In this document: positions 34,657 to 44,021 of the stretch, piece by piece
Layout of the letters: every line of letters begins with the position of its first letter
How positions within the stretch are numbered: the first letter of the stretch is position 1
Assembly (NCBI GenBank): GCA_023443745.1
Contig: JAEZTB010000002.1
Span: 1-64,000, forward strand
Direction: 5' to 3'
Length of the DNA stretch: 64,000 nt
Source: Bacillota bacterium
GTDB taxonomy: Bacteria > Bacillota > Clostridia > DSM-8532
Program-made: the position numbers and the translations under genes
The notes under the pieces: model-generated
Told to the model about the DNA's origin: nothing
Databases searched by the model: none
Seen by the model: the letters and a program-made list of their open reading frames with translations, nothing else

Positions 34657-35820
34657 CTAGCTTTGCACTTGCTTCTCCTTCATAAAGAATTGGAGAATAA
34701 ATGCCGCTCCCAGGGACATCATTGCACCAAATACAAAGGGAACCAGAACACCGAAATAATTCCACAAGAGACCTGCAATAGCGCTTGCCGGAAGTAACGC
34801 CACTCCCACTATGGTTGAGTGAAATCCGAGCATGGTACCTTTCAATTCTTTGGGTGAAATTTCTGCAATAAAGGCTCTTTCAACCCCTGCAATCATGGCC
34901 GTATATGCACCATAAAGGACAAATGCCGCAACCATGAACGTTTTACTAAACGCAAACCCAAAACTCAAATAGACGACGGCAAAAACCATATAGCCCGAAA
35001 CAAGAAGTTTCTTTCTCCCTATTTTGTCCGATAGCTTTCCCAGGGGAATTGCCAGGACAGAAGCGGTAATATTATATATAAAGTACAATAAAATAGCGGT
35101 GGTATCATCAAAGCCCACACTTTTTGCCCTTAACAGCAAAAAGGCATTGGATGAATTCCCCAGGGTAAACAAAAAGGCTACCAGCAGATACAATTTAAGC
35201 TGGCCGTCAAGCTTTTTAACATTTTTCCAAAAAGGTTCCCGCTCTTTTACCGCCCGTTCCTCTCTCTTTTCCTTGATCATGAAAAACATAGCCAAACCGA
35301 GTAGAGCCGGTACGATGGAAATAAGAAATATCTTTTTATATTCGTAGCTTCCATTTGCACTGCTAAGCAGTAGAAAAGCAATTAAAATACCTATGGCAGA
35401 GCCTGCCATATCCAATGCCTTATGAATACCAAATGCTTTTCCCATATGGCCTTCTTCTGCGCTTTCACTTACCATGACATCACGTGGAGCTGTTCTGATC
35501 CCCTTACCTATTCGATCGATTACTCTTGCACCTAAAATGCCCACCCATGAACCGGCAATCAGAAGTGCAATTTTATAAACCAGTCCGGTGGCATATCCTA
35601 TAAACGCAATGGGTTTTTTCTTTTTATATTTATCTGTAATATAGCCGCTAAAAACTTTTAATAGGCCGGCCAGGCTTTCGGCAATCCCTTCAATTATACC
35701 CACCAGTGCCGGTGTCGCGCCGAAAAACGACGTCAAATATAGAGGAATAATGGGATAGACCATCTCTGCGCTGATGTCGGCAAAAAAACTGACCAATCCT
35801 AAAAAAATAACATTCAACAT
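34657..35820 (-). CDS. MFS transporter
   Basis: A 387-residue major facilitator with 12 predicted helices. The loop 2-3 signature is seen as GYITDKYKKKKPIAFIGY, and its repeat in the second half as GKLSDKIGRKKLLVSGY. DRIGKGIRTAPRDVMVSE places it with a group of putative drug or metabolite exporters common in Firmicutes. Substrate unknown. GAGGCAAAG lies upstream of the ATG. It is not linked to a regulator gene. Confidence 0.9.
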   Translation of the reverse strand: MLNVIFLGLVSFFADISAEMVYPIIPLYLTSFFGATPALVGIIEGIAESLAGLLKVFSGYITDKYKKKKPIAFIGYATGLVYKIALLIAGSWVGILGARVIDRIGKGIRTAPRDVMVSESAEEGHMGKAFGIHKALDMAGSAIGILIAFLLLSSANGSYEYKKIFLISIVPALLGLAMFFMIKEKREERAVKEREPFWKNVKKLDGQLKLYLLVAFLFTLGNSSNAFLLLRAKSVGFDDTTAILLYFIYNITASVLAIPLGKLSDKIGRKKLLVSGYMVFAVVYLSFGFAFSKTFMVAAFVLYGAYTAMIAGVERAFIAEISPKELKGTMLGFHSTIVGVALLPASAIAGLLWNYFGVLVPFVFGAMMSLGAAFILQFFMKEKQVQS

Positions 35821-35990
35821 ACTTACTTTGCCTCACCTTTTTTTCTCAATATATGTATCATATCACTATCCAATTATTTATGCTTGATGATTTAAGCATA
35901 AAAAAACACCCGCTGTCCCGGAACAATGTTCCCCATTCACCCTTGGCTAATTCCTACATATATTGATAGTACAATAAAGGGGGGTATTTT

Positions 35991-37400
35991 ATGTTTATTC
36001 ATGTTGTACAAGCGGGAGAAAGTATATACCAAATCGCTAATACCTACCAAGTCCCTATGGCGGAAATAATTGATATCAATCAACTGCCCAATCCCAATCA
36101 GCTGGTAATCGGTCAGGCATTGGTTATACCAGGCGAAACCATTAATCATATAGTGAGGCCGGGAGAGTCACTATGGTCGATTGCGCAAACCTATGGAACT
36201 ACTGTACAGACACTCCTTCAGTATAATCAGATTAACAATTCCACCATATATCCGGGGCAGATGATCGTTATTCCCGCTCCCCGTCATCAGGTACAACCCG
36301 GAGAATCCTTATGGACCATTGCGCAACAATATGGGGTTTCCCTTGAAGATTTGATAAAGGTCAACAGTATTGAAAACCCAAACCTCATTTACCCGGGCAC
36401 CATTTTGGTTATTCCTCTTAGACCAAGGCCTGTCATAAGCGTGAACGCATATATTTATAACCTGGGTCAAGAAGCTGATCCAATCGTCAGAGAGGTAGGA
36501 GAATACCTGACTTACCTAAGCCCATTCGCTTATTTAATCAAGGAAGACGGCAGCCTGCAGTCTATTGATGATGAACCGGCCATTAAAGCCGGCAAGGATG
36601 AAAATGTCGTACCCATGATGGCCATCACTAATTTCACAGCAACCGCCAGAGGAGAAAACCTTGCGAGTGTCGTACTCAATAATCCCCAAATTGTAGAGCG
36701 CTTAATCACGAATATCATTAGCATCATGAGGCAAAAGGGGTATCAGGGACTAAACGTTGATTTTGAAAATGTACTTCCCGCTGATCGTGAAGCCTATAAT
36801 ACTTTTCTCCAAAGAACAGTAAACAGGTTACATCCATTGGGCTATTTTGTTTCAACTGCGGTGGCTCCAAAAATTAGCGGAGAGCAATCAGGACTTTTAT
36901 ATGAAGCCCATGATTATGAAGCCCACGGCCGAATCGTTGATTTTGTCATATTGATGACCTATGAATGGGGATACCGGAAAGGCCCTCCTCAAGCCATTTC
37001 ACCCTTGAATGAAATCAGGCGGGTCCTTGATTATGCGGTCACACTCATTCCCAGAAATAAAATATATTTCGGATTTCAGATCTATGCAAGGGATTGGAAG
37101 ATTCCTCACAAACCGGGACAGGAGGCTGAAACCTTCAGTAACCAGGAGGCTATTCTAAGAGCTGTTAAATATGGGGCTGCCATCCAATATGATCCGGTCG
37201 CCCAATCACCTTTTTACCGGTATACCGATGAACAGGGCCAGGCTCATGAAGTATGGTTCGAAGATGCAAGAAGCGCTCAGGCTAAATTTAACACGGTAAA
37301 AGCCTATAGACTGGGAGGAATAAGCTATTGGGCCTTAGGGTTCCCATTTCCTCAGAACTGGGTTTTACTTAACGATAACTTCACCATCAGAAAGCTATAA
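35991..37400 (+). CDS. LysM x3 - GH18 spore cortex hydrolase-like protein
   Basis: A 469-residue protein with three LysM domains (about residues 2-46, 50-95 and 98-143) that bind peptidoglycan, then a family 18 glycosidase domain (about 150-469). The catalytic DxxDxDxE motif appears as GLNVDFENV near residue 255, with its final Glu as acid. This is the layout of SleL/YaaH, which degrades spore cortex during germination. There is no signal peptide, as in those mother-cell-made coat proteins. GGGG precedes the ATG. Its stop codon TAA is formed by the first bases of repeat copy C. Confidence 0.93.
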   Translation: MFIHVVQAGESIYQIANTYQVPMAEIIDINQLPNPNQLVIGQALVIPGETINHIVRPGESLWSIAQTYGTTVQTLLQYNQINNSTIYPGQMIVIPAPRHQVQPGESLWTIAQQYGVSLEDLIKVNSIENPNLIYPGTILVIPLRPRPVISVNAYIYNLGQEADPIVREVGEYLTYLSPFAYLIKEDGSLQSIDDEPAIKAGKDENVVPMMAITNFTATARGENLASVVLNNPQIVERLITNIISIMRQKGYQGLNVDFENVLPADREAYNTFLQRTVNRLHPLGYFVSTAVAPKISGEQSGLLYEAHDYEAHGRIVDFVILMTYEWGYRKGPPQAISPLNEIRRVLDYAVTLIPRNKIYFGFQIYARDWKIPHKPGQEAETFSNQEAILRAVKYGAAIQYDPVAQSPFYRYTDEQGQAHEVWFEDARSAQAKFNTVKAYRLGGISYWALGFPFPQNWVLLNDNFTIRKL

Positions 37401-37490
37401 CGAGAATTAAAATGTCCCCCGTCTCGAGTTTCACTGACTCGGTACCGGTTCGAAATCTTTGATTTCGGTAACCGGTGATGTCAGTATAAA
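37396..37490 (+). repeat. Dispersed palindromic element, copy C (long form)
   Basis: A 95-bp copy closely matching copy B over its first 70 bp, with a perfect stem ACCGGTT-CGAAATC / GATTTCG-GT-AACCGGT. The 5' bases TATAA supply the stop codon of the hydrolase gene. The right end (GTGATGTCAGTATAA) is diverged. Confidence 0.85.
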
Positions 37491-37503
37491 AGGTCGCATG
37501 TAT

Positions 37504-37541
37504 GGGAGGCTTTGTCCAGTAAAAGCAAAGCCTCCCTTTTT
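37504..37541. terminator. Terminator after the cortex hydrolase
   Basis: GGGAGGCTTTG / CAAAGCCTCCC followed by TTTTT on the plus strand. It lies 3 bp before the convergent Vat-like gene and may serve both. Confidence 0.88.
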
Positions 37542-37543
37542 AA

Positions 37544-38191
37544 CTATATTTCCAAGAGTTTTTGAACCGACGAAATGTCATTCAAAGAAACTAATTTTTC
37601 AAGGTTGTCAAATATCTTCTGCTCATCCCAATTCCACCATTCTAATTTAAGCAATAAATCAACCACCTCATCATTAAAGCGTTTTTTTATTACTTTAGCA
37701 GGGTTTCCACCAACAATGGTGTACGGCTCTACATTTTTTGTCACATTAGAATTGGCAGCAATAATCGCACCTGAGCCGATTTTTACTCCGGGCATGATGG
37801 TAACATTCTGTCCTATCCAAACATCATTACCGATAACAGTATCTCCTTTAAAAGGCAATTGATTTAATGTGGGAGTGACCTTTTCCCAGCCTCCGCCAAA
37901 AATATTAAATGGATATGTCGTGATGCCATCCATGCGATGATTAGCACCATTCATAATAAAGGTTACTCCCTCCGCAATGGCGCAGAACTTGCCAATAACC
38001 AGCCTATCCCCTAAGAAATCATAATGGTGTTGGATATGATCATAAAAATTCTCAGGACTATTATGGTTGTCACTGTAATAGGTAAAGTCACCTATTTCCA
38101 CATTAGGCCTTTTAGGCAGATTAGCGATATAGCACACCGTTTTTATGTTTTCGTTGGGGTAAAGCTTGTTTTTATCCGGGCCTAATATCAT
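37544..38191 (-). CDS. Vat-like xenobiotic acetyltransferase (hexapeptide repeat)
   Basis: A 215-residue left-handed beta-helix acetyltransferase of the Vat / CatB xenobiotic group. The N-terminus GPDKNKLYPNENIKTVCYI, GDFTYYSD and the catalytic His in NGANHRMDG (with TTYPFNIF) match virginiamycin acetyltransferases, and hexapeptide repeats run through VIGNDVWIGQNVTIMPGVKI. Vat enzymes acetylate streptogramin A antibiotics. Chromosomal relatives are common and not all confer resistance, so the drug role is inferred. GGAGG precedes the ATG. It stands alone. Confidence 0.9.
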   Translation of the reverse strand: MILGPDKNKLYPNENIKTVCYIANLPKRPNVEIGDFTYYSDNHNSPENFYDHIQHHYDFLGDRLVIGKFCAIAEGVTFIMNGANHRMDGITTYPFNIFGGGWEKVTPTLNQLPFKGDTVIGNDVWIGQNVTIMPGVKIGSGAIIAANSNVTKNVEPYTIVGGNPAKVIKKRFNDEVVDLLLKLEWWNWDEQKIFDNLEKLVSLNDISSVQKLLEI

Positions 38192-38283
38192 ATAAATGCC
38201 TCCGTGTTTCCTAGCCTATTATAGCTTTGATAGAAGTGGGTAACAAGAGAACAAACAGTTTTAATCAAAGAGCACTTATTCAA

Positions 38284-38327
38284 TTGACTTATGAGTCAAA
38301 ATATATTTAAATTGACTCATAAGTCAA
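38284..38327 (+). promoter_or_regulatory. Twin palindromic operators of the TetR-type regulator
   Basis: TTGACTTATGAGTCAA (38284-38299) and TTGACTCATAAGTCAA (38312-38327) have identical TTGACT/AGTCAA arms and are exact reverse complements of each other, spaced 28 bp centre to centre. They flank an AT-rich -10-like stretch and end 15 bp before the TetR start, so autorepression is likely. Confidence 0.85.
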
Positions 38328-38342
38328 TTGAGGTGTTTTAAT

Positions 38343-38990
38343 ATGTCCCTTGAGACCTTTCTCCGCTTACCGGAGGATAAACGAAATATGATTATCCGGC
38401 ATGGACTCATGGAGTTTTCCGCCAGATGCTATCAGGATGCCAATACCGATGTCATCACCAAGGCATGTGGTATTTCAAAAGGCAGCCTTTACCATTATTT
38501 CGGGAGCAAAAAGAGTTTCTACCTTTTCCTGCTTTCACATAGTCTTGCGGTTTTTGAAAACCTGAGTAAAGGTAGTATCACTGAAACAAAATCTTTTTAT
38601 GAGATTATTTTCGATTCCCTGGATTTAAAGCTCAGTATGTATCAGACTCATCCACTGGAAATTGCCTTATTAATCATGGCGGCGAAGGAGCAAAGCGCGG
38701 AAGTCAATCCGGATAAAAAAAAGCTATTGATGGCTTCTATGGAACATGCTCAACAAAAATATTTCATGACTTTGAGAGCGGCTATTTCACGCCTTCCCCT
38801 TAAGAAAAGCGCAGACACTGTTATGGTTACAAAAGGTCTTAATCTCTATATCAACGCGCTTCGAACCTTGTATTTGGAGCAGTACTCCGATAAACCCTAT
38901 GCATTTTTTGAAAATAAAGAAATGGTCAAACAGGAAATCAAAAGCTATGTAGACCTGTTTCTGCATGGCGTATTGGAGGAGGCAAAATGA
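38343..38990 (+). CDS. TetR family transcriptional regulator
   Basis: A 215-residue repressor. The helix-turn-helix lies at about residues 26-46 (VITKACGISKGSLYHYFGSK); the rest is the ligand-binding helical domain. The start at 38343 follows GAGGTG by 7 bp. Two copies of a 16-bp palindrome sit in its promoter. The stop overlaps the start of the acyl-ligase gene (ATGA), so both are cotranscribed and the ligand may be an acyl or aryl compound related to that enzyme. Confidence 0.94.
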   Translation: MSLETFLRLPEDKRNMIIRHGLMEFSARCYQDANTDVITKACGISKGSLYHYFGSKKSFYLFLLSHSLAVFENLSKGSITETKSFYEIIFDSLDLKLSMYQTHPLEIALLIMAAKEQSAEVNPDKKKLLMASMEHAQQKYFMTLRAAISRLPLKKSADTVMVTKGLNLYINALRTLYLEQYSDKPYAFFENKEMVKQEIKSYVDLFLHGVLEEAK

Positions 38991-40351
38991 AACAGATTGG
39001 CTTTATTAGAGCGCTGAGGAAAGTATCCCAATACAAAAAGCTATCTCAGGCACAAAGACAGGAGCTACAGAAGGATCGGCTACGAGACCTGGTAGAATTC
39101 GCCAAACAAAACAGCCCCTACTTTAAAAAGCGCTATGACTCCCTTCCTTCCGATTTCCAGCTTTCGGACCTCCCTCCCACAAACAAAGCAGAGTTGATGC
39201 CACATTTTGACGAGTGGCTGACTGATCGAACAATACATATGGACGAGATTAATACCTTTATGAAAAACCAGGACAACATCGGGAGAAAGCTAAAGGGTAA
39301 ATACCTGGTCTTTACTACATCGGGCTCAACAGGAAACCCCGCCGTTGTGCTTTGTGACAAAACGGTAAACAACATGATGGGCGCCATTAACACACTCCGT
39401 TCCATTGCACGCGCCGAGGATATGAGAGCTCTCATCCGTCGGGGCTTTAAGACGGTAGGTGTTTTTGCCACAGGAGGCTTTTATTTGGGAAACAGTTCGG
39501 TTCGAAGCCGATTACTAAAAATGCCCTGGAAAAAGAACAAGATGATGGTGACAAGTGTCTTAAATCCCCTGCCCCAGATTGTCAGCGAGTTAAATAGCTT
39601 CCAACCCGCCATGCTCGGTGGCTATCCTACGGCATTGGAGCTTTTGATGGAGGAACAAAAGCAAGGGCGGCTGCAAATCAGGCCTTCTCTTATTATGACC
39701 GGTGGGGAGTACTTAAGTGCAGAGCTTCGTAAAGCATTGTCGGACGTGTTCTCCTGTTATGTGCAGACCTCCTACTCCTGCACGGAAGGTGGAACAGTGG
39801 CCTGTGAATGTATTCATCAGCATTTCCATATCAATGATGATTGGTTGATTGTTGAAGCGGTTGACAGGGATAACCGCCCGGTTGCTGACGGCGTGCAATC
39901 AGATAAAATACTGCTCACAAATCTCTACAACTTCACTCAGCCAATCATTCGTTATGAGATCACCGACCGCATCATTCTCCACCATGAGCCATGTCCATGC
40001 GGCAATCCCTCTCCATGGCTGGAGATCGAGGGCAGAACCGACGAAATTCTTTCATTTGAAGGAAGCAACGGTCAGGTTAAAATAGCGCCTCTGGCTCTAT
40101 ATGCATTGCTCAAGGAAGTACATACCATCCGCCAATTCCAGCTCATCTCCCATTCGCAAAACCAGTTGGAGCTGCGCCTGATCTGCAAAGACGGAGAAAG
40201 CAGAGAAGCCGCTTTTGATAAGGCTTGTGAGAGCCTTAAGTCCTATTTGTCCGAAAACGGTGTTCCTTCTGTTAGTATCACGCTTTCTGAAGAAAAACCT
40301 CAACCACACCCTAAAAGCGGGAAATTTAAACACATCTATAAGGCTGACTGA
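38987..40351 (+). CDS. AMP-forming acyl ligase, PaaK / F390 synthetase-like
   Basis: A 454-residue adenylate-forming enzyme related to phenylacetate-CoA ligase and to the proteins annotated as coenzyme F390 synthetase. Visible motifs: the P-loop-like TTSGSTGNPAVV, the TGGEYLS strand, YSCTEGG (ATP binding) and EIEGRTDE at the hinge to the C-terminal domain. CPCG near residue 330 resembles the zinc knuckle of PaaK-type enzymes. The substrate is unknown; an aromatic or fatty acid is expected. The TetR gene overlaps its start by 4 bp. GGAGGAGG precedes the ATG. Confidence 0.85.
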   Translation: MKQIGFIRALRKVSQYKKLSQAQRQELQKDRLRDLVEFAKQNSPYFKKRYDSLPSDFQLSDLPPTNKAELMPHFDEWLTDRTIHMDEINTFMKNQDNIGRKLKGKYLVFTTSGSTGNPAVVLCDKTVNNMMGAINTLRSIARAEDMRALIRRGFKTVGVFATGGFYLGNSSVRSRLLKMPWKKNKMMVTSVLNPLPQIVSELNSFQPAMLGGYPTALELLMEEQKQGRLQIRPSLIMTGGEYLSAELRKALSDVFSCYVQTSYSCTEGGTVACECIHQHFHINDDWLIVEAVDRDNRPVADGVQSDKILLTNLYNFTQPIIRYEITDRIILHHEPCPCGNPSPWLEIEGRTDEILSFEGSNGQVKIAPLALYALLKEVHTIRQFQLISHSQNQLELRLICKDGESREAAFDKACESLKSYLSENGVPSVSITLSEEKPQPHPKSGKFKHIYKAD

Positions 40352-40490
40352 TTACGCCATACCTGTTTTGGAAGATGAAAGCATTTTTGTATGATTTTTT
40401 ACATTTTTTGTTGAAAATAAATATTAATCTGATGGACAGGCCTTATTCCCTAATAATATAATAGGATTAATCGATGATTGGGAGATTATC

Positions 40491-41510
40491 ATGGAAAAAC
40501 ATATCCATACCCTCTTTAATGAAGATATCCTTGCTCAGATTTCCACCAAATATGCCATGGATCCAGGCAGCTTGAAGAAGATTGGCGGCTTTGAAAACTA
40601 TATTTACGGGTATACCCTAAACAAAAAGGATTATGTACTCCGTATTACCCATAGCTCCCATAGAAGCAGTGATATGGTTCAAGGGGAGCTGGAGTGGGTG
40701 GAATATTTATCCCGAAATGGAGCCGATGTGTGCAGGCCCATTGTTTCAATAAATAATCAATTGGTAGAAACGGTCCCCTTAGCCGACCATCAGTATTTTA
40801 TAGCAACAGCTTTCGAAAAGGCGCTGGGAAGGCATATTACAGCCTCCGACATCAACGACTCATTATTCTATACGTGGGGTAAAGTCATAGGCAGGATGCA
40901 TCGGCTCACCAAGAACTATGAGCCTATAAATCTTGTCACCAAACGCCCTTCCTGGTATGAAGACAAGATATTCACCAATTGTAAGTCATATCTTCCGGAA
41001 GGTCATGCCATTGTCGCTGAAAAATTAAGGACTCTAATGAATAAGTTGAAAACACTTCCCCAGGATAGGGATAGCTATGGTTTAATCCATACCGATGTAC
41101 ATCATGGAAACTTTTTCTTGAACGATGGTGATATTACCGTTTTTGACTTTGACGATTGCTCGTATATGTTTTTTGTCAGTGATATTGCCATTGCCCTGTT
41201 CTATTGTCTATTGAAAATGGATACGCCGGAAGACAAGCTGGCCTTTGCAAATCGATTCTTAGAGGCCTTTCTGCGGGGTTACAGGGAAGAAAATCAATTA
41301 GCGGACTATTGGATTTCGTTATTATCGGATTTCCTTAAACTTCGGGAGCTTGAGCTCTATGTGGTGGTCTATCGAAGCTGCGATATGGTTAATCCCGGCC
41401 CATGGGAATCAAACTATATGCGTAATCGAAAGGCTTCTATTGAAAATGATATTCCCTTTCTGGGTGTCCCATGGGATCTGTCCCCTTTTATGCAGGGTAA
41501 TGACATATAA
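40491..41510 (+). CDS. APH-family phosphotransferase
   Basis: A 339-residue kinase of the APH / homoserine-kinase-II-like family. GLIHTDVHHGNFFL is the Brenner catalytic loop with its Asp and Asn, and VFDFDDCSY holds the metal-binding Asp. The N-lobe shows YVLRIT with an Arg where Lys is usual, and GELEWVEYL for the alphaC Glu. The phosphate acceptor is not known. GGGAG precedes the ATG. It is not closely similar to the smaller APH protein downstream of adhE. It precedes an isochorismatase-like gene by 63 bp. Confidence 0.88.
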   Translation: MEKHIHTLFNEDILAQISTKYAMDPGSLKKIGGFENYIYGYTLNKKDYVLRITHSSHRSSDMVQGELEWVEYLSRNGADVCRPIVSINNQLVETVPLADHQYFIATAFEKALGRHITASDINDSLFYTWGKVIGRMHRLTKNYEPINLVTKRPSWYEDKIFTNCKSYLPEGHAIVAEKLRTLMNKLKTLPQDRDSYGLIHTDVHHGNFFLNDGDITVFDFDDCSYMFFVSDIAIALFYCLLKMDTPEDKLAFANRFLEAFLRGYREENQLADYWISLLSDFLKLRELELYVVVYRSCDMVNPGPWESNYMRNRKASIENDIPFLGVPWDLSPFMQGNDI

Positions 41511-41573
41511 GCTTTTATAGCATAGTAAAATGAGCAGTATCCATTAAGAATAAAATAAGGTAAGGTGAAGCAA

Positions 41574-42074
41574 ATGAAGCTTGCATTGATGGTTATTGAT
41601 CTTCAAAAGGCTTTCTATCACGGAGAGAAAATAGCGTCCATGGATCTGGCCTGTGACTATATTAATACCGTTATTCCGTTGTTCAGGAAAAAGAAGTTGC
41701 CGATTCTATGGGTTCAGGACATAGATGAAGAAAGTGGCGTAACTCCAGAAACAGAGGGATTTGAATTTATTGATTCCTTAGAGCCGGAAAATGGCGAGTA
41801 TCGTATTCACAAGCATTATGGAAACAGCTTTAACAAAACTGAAGCCTTAAAGATTCTAAGAGAAAATAATGTAGACACTGTCATCATTACCGGATATTGC
41901 GCTGAAAACTGTGTTCTATCAACATATCGGGGTGCCCTGGATCATGACCTGACGCCTGCCCTATTAAAAAAAGGAATCGCCAGCGGTAATAAAGATAATT
42001 TACGGTTTGTAGAAGAAATCAGTAATGTTATTTCTTATGCTGTATTAAAAAAGATATTGGAAGACTTAACATAA
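41574..42074 (+). CDS. Isochorismatase-like cysteine hydrolase
   Basis: A 166-residue alpha/beta hydrolase of the isochorismatase/nicotinamidase superfamily. The triad is visible as Asp in MVIDLQKAF, Lys in RIHKHYGNSF and Cys in TGYCAENCVLSTYRGA. Members cut amide or vinyl-ether bonds in small metabolites such as nicotinamide or N-carbamoyl amines; the substrate is uncertain. An in-frame GTG at 41565 is a less favoured start, since GGTG lies 7 bp before the ATG at 41574. It may form an operon with the preceding kinase. Confidence 0.88.
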   Translation: MKLALMVIDLQKAFYHGEKIASMDLACDYINTVIPLFRKKKLPILWVQDIDEESGVTPETEGFEFIDSLEPENGEYRIHKHYGNSFNKTEALKILRENNVDTVIITGYCAENCVLSTYRGALDHDLTPALLKKGIASGNKDNLRFVEEISNVISYAVLKKILEDLT

Positions 42075-42093
42075 TAGCTTGTATCAAAAAAAT

Positions 42094-42131
42094 GATGTTC
42101 AAAGCGCTTAAGATCAGGTGCTTTGAACATC
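42094..42131 (-). terminator. Terminator after gerW
   Basis: GATGTTCAAAGC / GCTTTGAACATC stem followed on the minus strand by ATTTTTTTG. It separates the convergent isochorismatase-like and gerW genes. Confidence 0.85.
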
Positions 42132-42168
42132 ATTCCTATACGGGTCGAGATCCAGGCAAAGTTTAGTT

Positions 42169-42609
42169 TTATTGCTGTCCTTGGGTCTGGTTCTGCTGCT
42201 GCCCCTGTTGTCCCTGCTGGCCTTGCTGACCCTGTTGTTGGTTTTGTTTCATACCCGAGAATATTTGTGGAATCTTATCCATAAGCTGGCTGGCATTAGT
42301 ACTGTTCAATGACATCATCGACACTTTGTCATTATCAATCATGATGATGGCTTCAGCACTAAGCTTTGCACCAAGACCAAGGGCACCGCCGGCCATATTC
42401 CCCTGATTCATACCTTGTGAAGCAGCCCCCTGCTGGCCTTTAGATGCTGAATTTCCGCTCCCATAACCCATTGTGACTGTAACAACCGGTATAAATGTCT
42501 TATCGCCATGCGTTACTGGCTTACCTATTAGACCTTCGTTCTGAGTAAAATTTTCAAGATTGGTAAAAAGGGTGTCGACATTTTGAGTGAGATTTACTGA
42601 CTGATCCAT
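42169..42609 (-). CDS. ytfJ: GerW family sporulation protein (YtfJ)
   Basis: A 146-residue YtfJ/GerW protein, known in Bacillus as a spore protein needed for efficient germination. The family core has the segments VGKP-like IGKPVTHGDKTFIPVVTV, MGYGSG and GLGAKLSAEAIIMID. The C-terminal 25 residues are almost only Gln and Gly (QQGQQG units). AAGGAGG lies 8 bp before the ATG at 42609, so the eight-codon-longer frame was rejected. A DUF2953 gene precedes it by 30 bp, the same order as ytfI-ytfJ in Bacillus. Confidence 0.92.
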   Translation of the reverse strand: MDQSVNLTQNVDTLFTNLENFTQNEGLIGKPVTHGDKTFIPVVTVTMGYGSGNSASKGQQGAASQGMNQGNMAGGALGLGAKLSAEAIIMIDNDKVSMMSLNSTNASQLMDKIPQIFSGMKQNQQQGQQGQQGQQGQQQNQTQGQQ

Positions 42610-42639
42610 TAGAACTTCCTCCTTATTTTGCATTTTGTA

Positions 42640-43131
42640 CTATTTTCCCGGCTTCATATAGTTAATGAGTGCTGAGCCAAGATTTACTTTTGCAGTTGCA
42701 TTTAAATAAATATAGTCATTGGTGCTTATAAAATCCGGTATCTGGTTTACATAATCTATATTTATAAGTTGTGAAGCCGCACTGATTACTCCACAAGCAA
42801 TGCCTGTTGTAAACGGATCCCTGAACCCATACTGAACATTCACCTGTATATCGGTCGGATTGGTTATTTTTACAATATCCATTCCTTTATGCTTTTTCAT
42901 CTCCTGCTTTATTGCTTTCTTTAAAATGAATTTATTGAACAGATACACCTGTATTACCGGAATTGCATTTTCAATGGTAACGAGCACTCTTATAAAAGGA
43001 TACAGCCATAATAGAGTCATATTAATATCCGGTTTGTCGGAGTTAAAAATCAAATTAATTTTCAATGCAAACAGAAATAATAGTATTGTTAAAATAGCTA
43101 TGACCACTATGATAAATAGTATCAATCCCAT
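42640..43131 (-). CDS. ytfI: DUF2953 membrane protein (YtfI-like)
   Basis: A 163-residue protein with an N-terminal membrane helix (residues 4-24) and a DUF2953 region containing YGFRDPFTTGIACGVI. In Bacillus the homologue ytfI lies directly before ytfJ and the two work in sporulation. Function is unknown. GAGGT precedes the ATG. The same gene order here supports the assignment. Confidence 0.8.
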   Translation of the reverse strand: MGLILFIIVVIAILTILLFLFALKINLIFNSDKPDINMTLLWLYPFIRVLVTIENAIPVIQVYLFNKFILKKAIKQEMKKHKGMDIVKITNPTDIQVNVQYGFRDPFTTGIACGVISAASQLINIDYVNQIPDFISTNDYIYLNATAKVNLGSALINYMKPGK

Positions 43132-43360
43132 CAGATTACCTCAAGTGTAAATGCATTCATGTATAATGGCTTTTTCATAATGTAGTATAACCATTAGAAC
43201 AAGTTTTATTTACAGAAGGTTCTGTTACGCAATCCCAAAAATTGGGTTCCAGAATATTTGTACTTCAGCTGGTAAAGCTAACCCTGATATTTTCAGAGCA
43301 TACACTTTGGATTTTTTAAGCATAAGACAATCCAAAGCCTTTGAGGTGGGTGGATAATAT

Positions 43361-43741
43361 ATGGATATAAGAGAAAACGTCATGGTTCCTCTGGGATATG
43401 GTAAATTTGTGCGTTCAGACAAAATTGTAAGTCTTGAGCCTATAGAGGATGACAGGGGGCCGGGAAGGCGAACAATCGTATATGTCGAAGAAGTAAAAAC
43501 GCCCTTTATCGCCTCGAGAACAGAAAACTCAATTCTTTCAAACATGGTGGAAGTCCCTAGAGATGAATTGGAGGCAGCAGCAGCGCTGGAGCTTTTAAAG
43601 GATATAGGGGATGATATATTGAAAATAGGCCCAATGCTCAGAAAAAGCATAAAAAAAGAAGCTCAATTTGATTTGGATAAAATCGAGAGGAAAATAAACG
43701 AGATACTGGCGCATGAAATAGAATTTGGCGGCAATCAATAA
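43361..43741 (+). CDS. RemA/RemB-like (DUF370-type) small protein
   Basis: A 126-residue protein whose first 60 residues resemble the RemA/RemB fold: LGYGKFVRSDKIVSLEPI, then GRRTIVYVEE and TPFIASRTENSIL parallel RemA's GFGNIVSANRIISIVSPES...GRRTRAVIITDSDHVILS. RemA proteins are DNA-binding regulators of matrix and osmoprotection genes. The rest is a charged helical tail. The match is by eye and the function is tentative. GGTGG precedes the ATG. Divergent from the ytfIJ pair. Confidence 0.6.
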   Translation: MDIRENVMVPLGYGKFVRSDKIVSLEPIEDDRGPGRRTIVYVEEVKTPFIASRTENSILSNMVEVPRDELEAAAALELLKDIGDDILKIGPMLRKSIKKEAQFDLDKIERKINEILAHEIEFGGNQ

Positions 43742-43774
43742 GGATATGCCGCCATCCCTATCCCGTTATGCAGG

Positions 43775-43996
43775 CTAATAACCCGGCTTTTTATACAAGG
43801 TCTTCTCTTTTTGGATGATGTCGGGCTGATAAACTTCTTCAGTCCACTTTTCTTTGGGAATCTCTTCAAAAGCCACTGAAATACTTTTTTCTTCACAGCC
43901 GATGGCTTCCATTACATCATTAACGATTCTATCGGTAAGCTGCTGTTTTATCTCCTCGGATCTTCCGGGATATAGCTTCACAATAATATGGGGCAT
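43775..43996 (-). CDS. 4-oxalocrotonate tautomerase family protein
   Basis: A 73-residue tautomerase with the catalytic N-terminal proline exposed after Met removal (MPHIIVKLYPGRS). GGAGG lies 8 bp before this ATG, so the five-codon-longer frame, which would bury Pro1, is rejected. EIPKEKWTEEVY near the end is typical. Members isomerise keto-enol forms or act as dehalogenases; the substrate is unknown. Confidence 0.93.
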   Translation of the reverse strand: MPHIIVKLYPGRSEEIKQQLTDRIVNDVMEAIGCEEKSISVAFEEIPKEKWTEEVYQPDIIQKEKTLYKKPGY

Positions 43997-44021
43997 TTTA
44001 TTATCCTCCAATCATTTATAT

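Noticed and set aside
42176..42240. Repeats in the 3' end of the gerW gene considered as a mobile or regulatory repeat
   Set aside because: They are 9-bp coding repeats for Gln-Gln-Gly and are explained by the protein's low-complexity tail.
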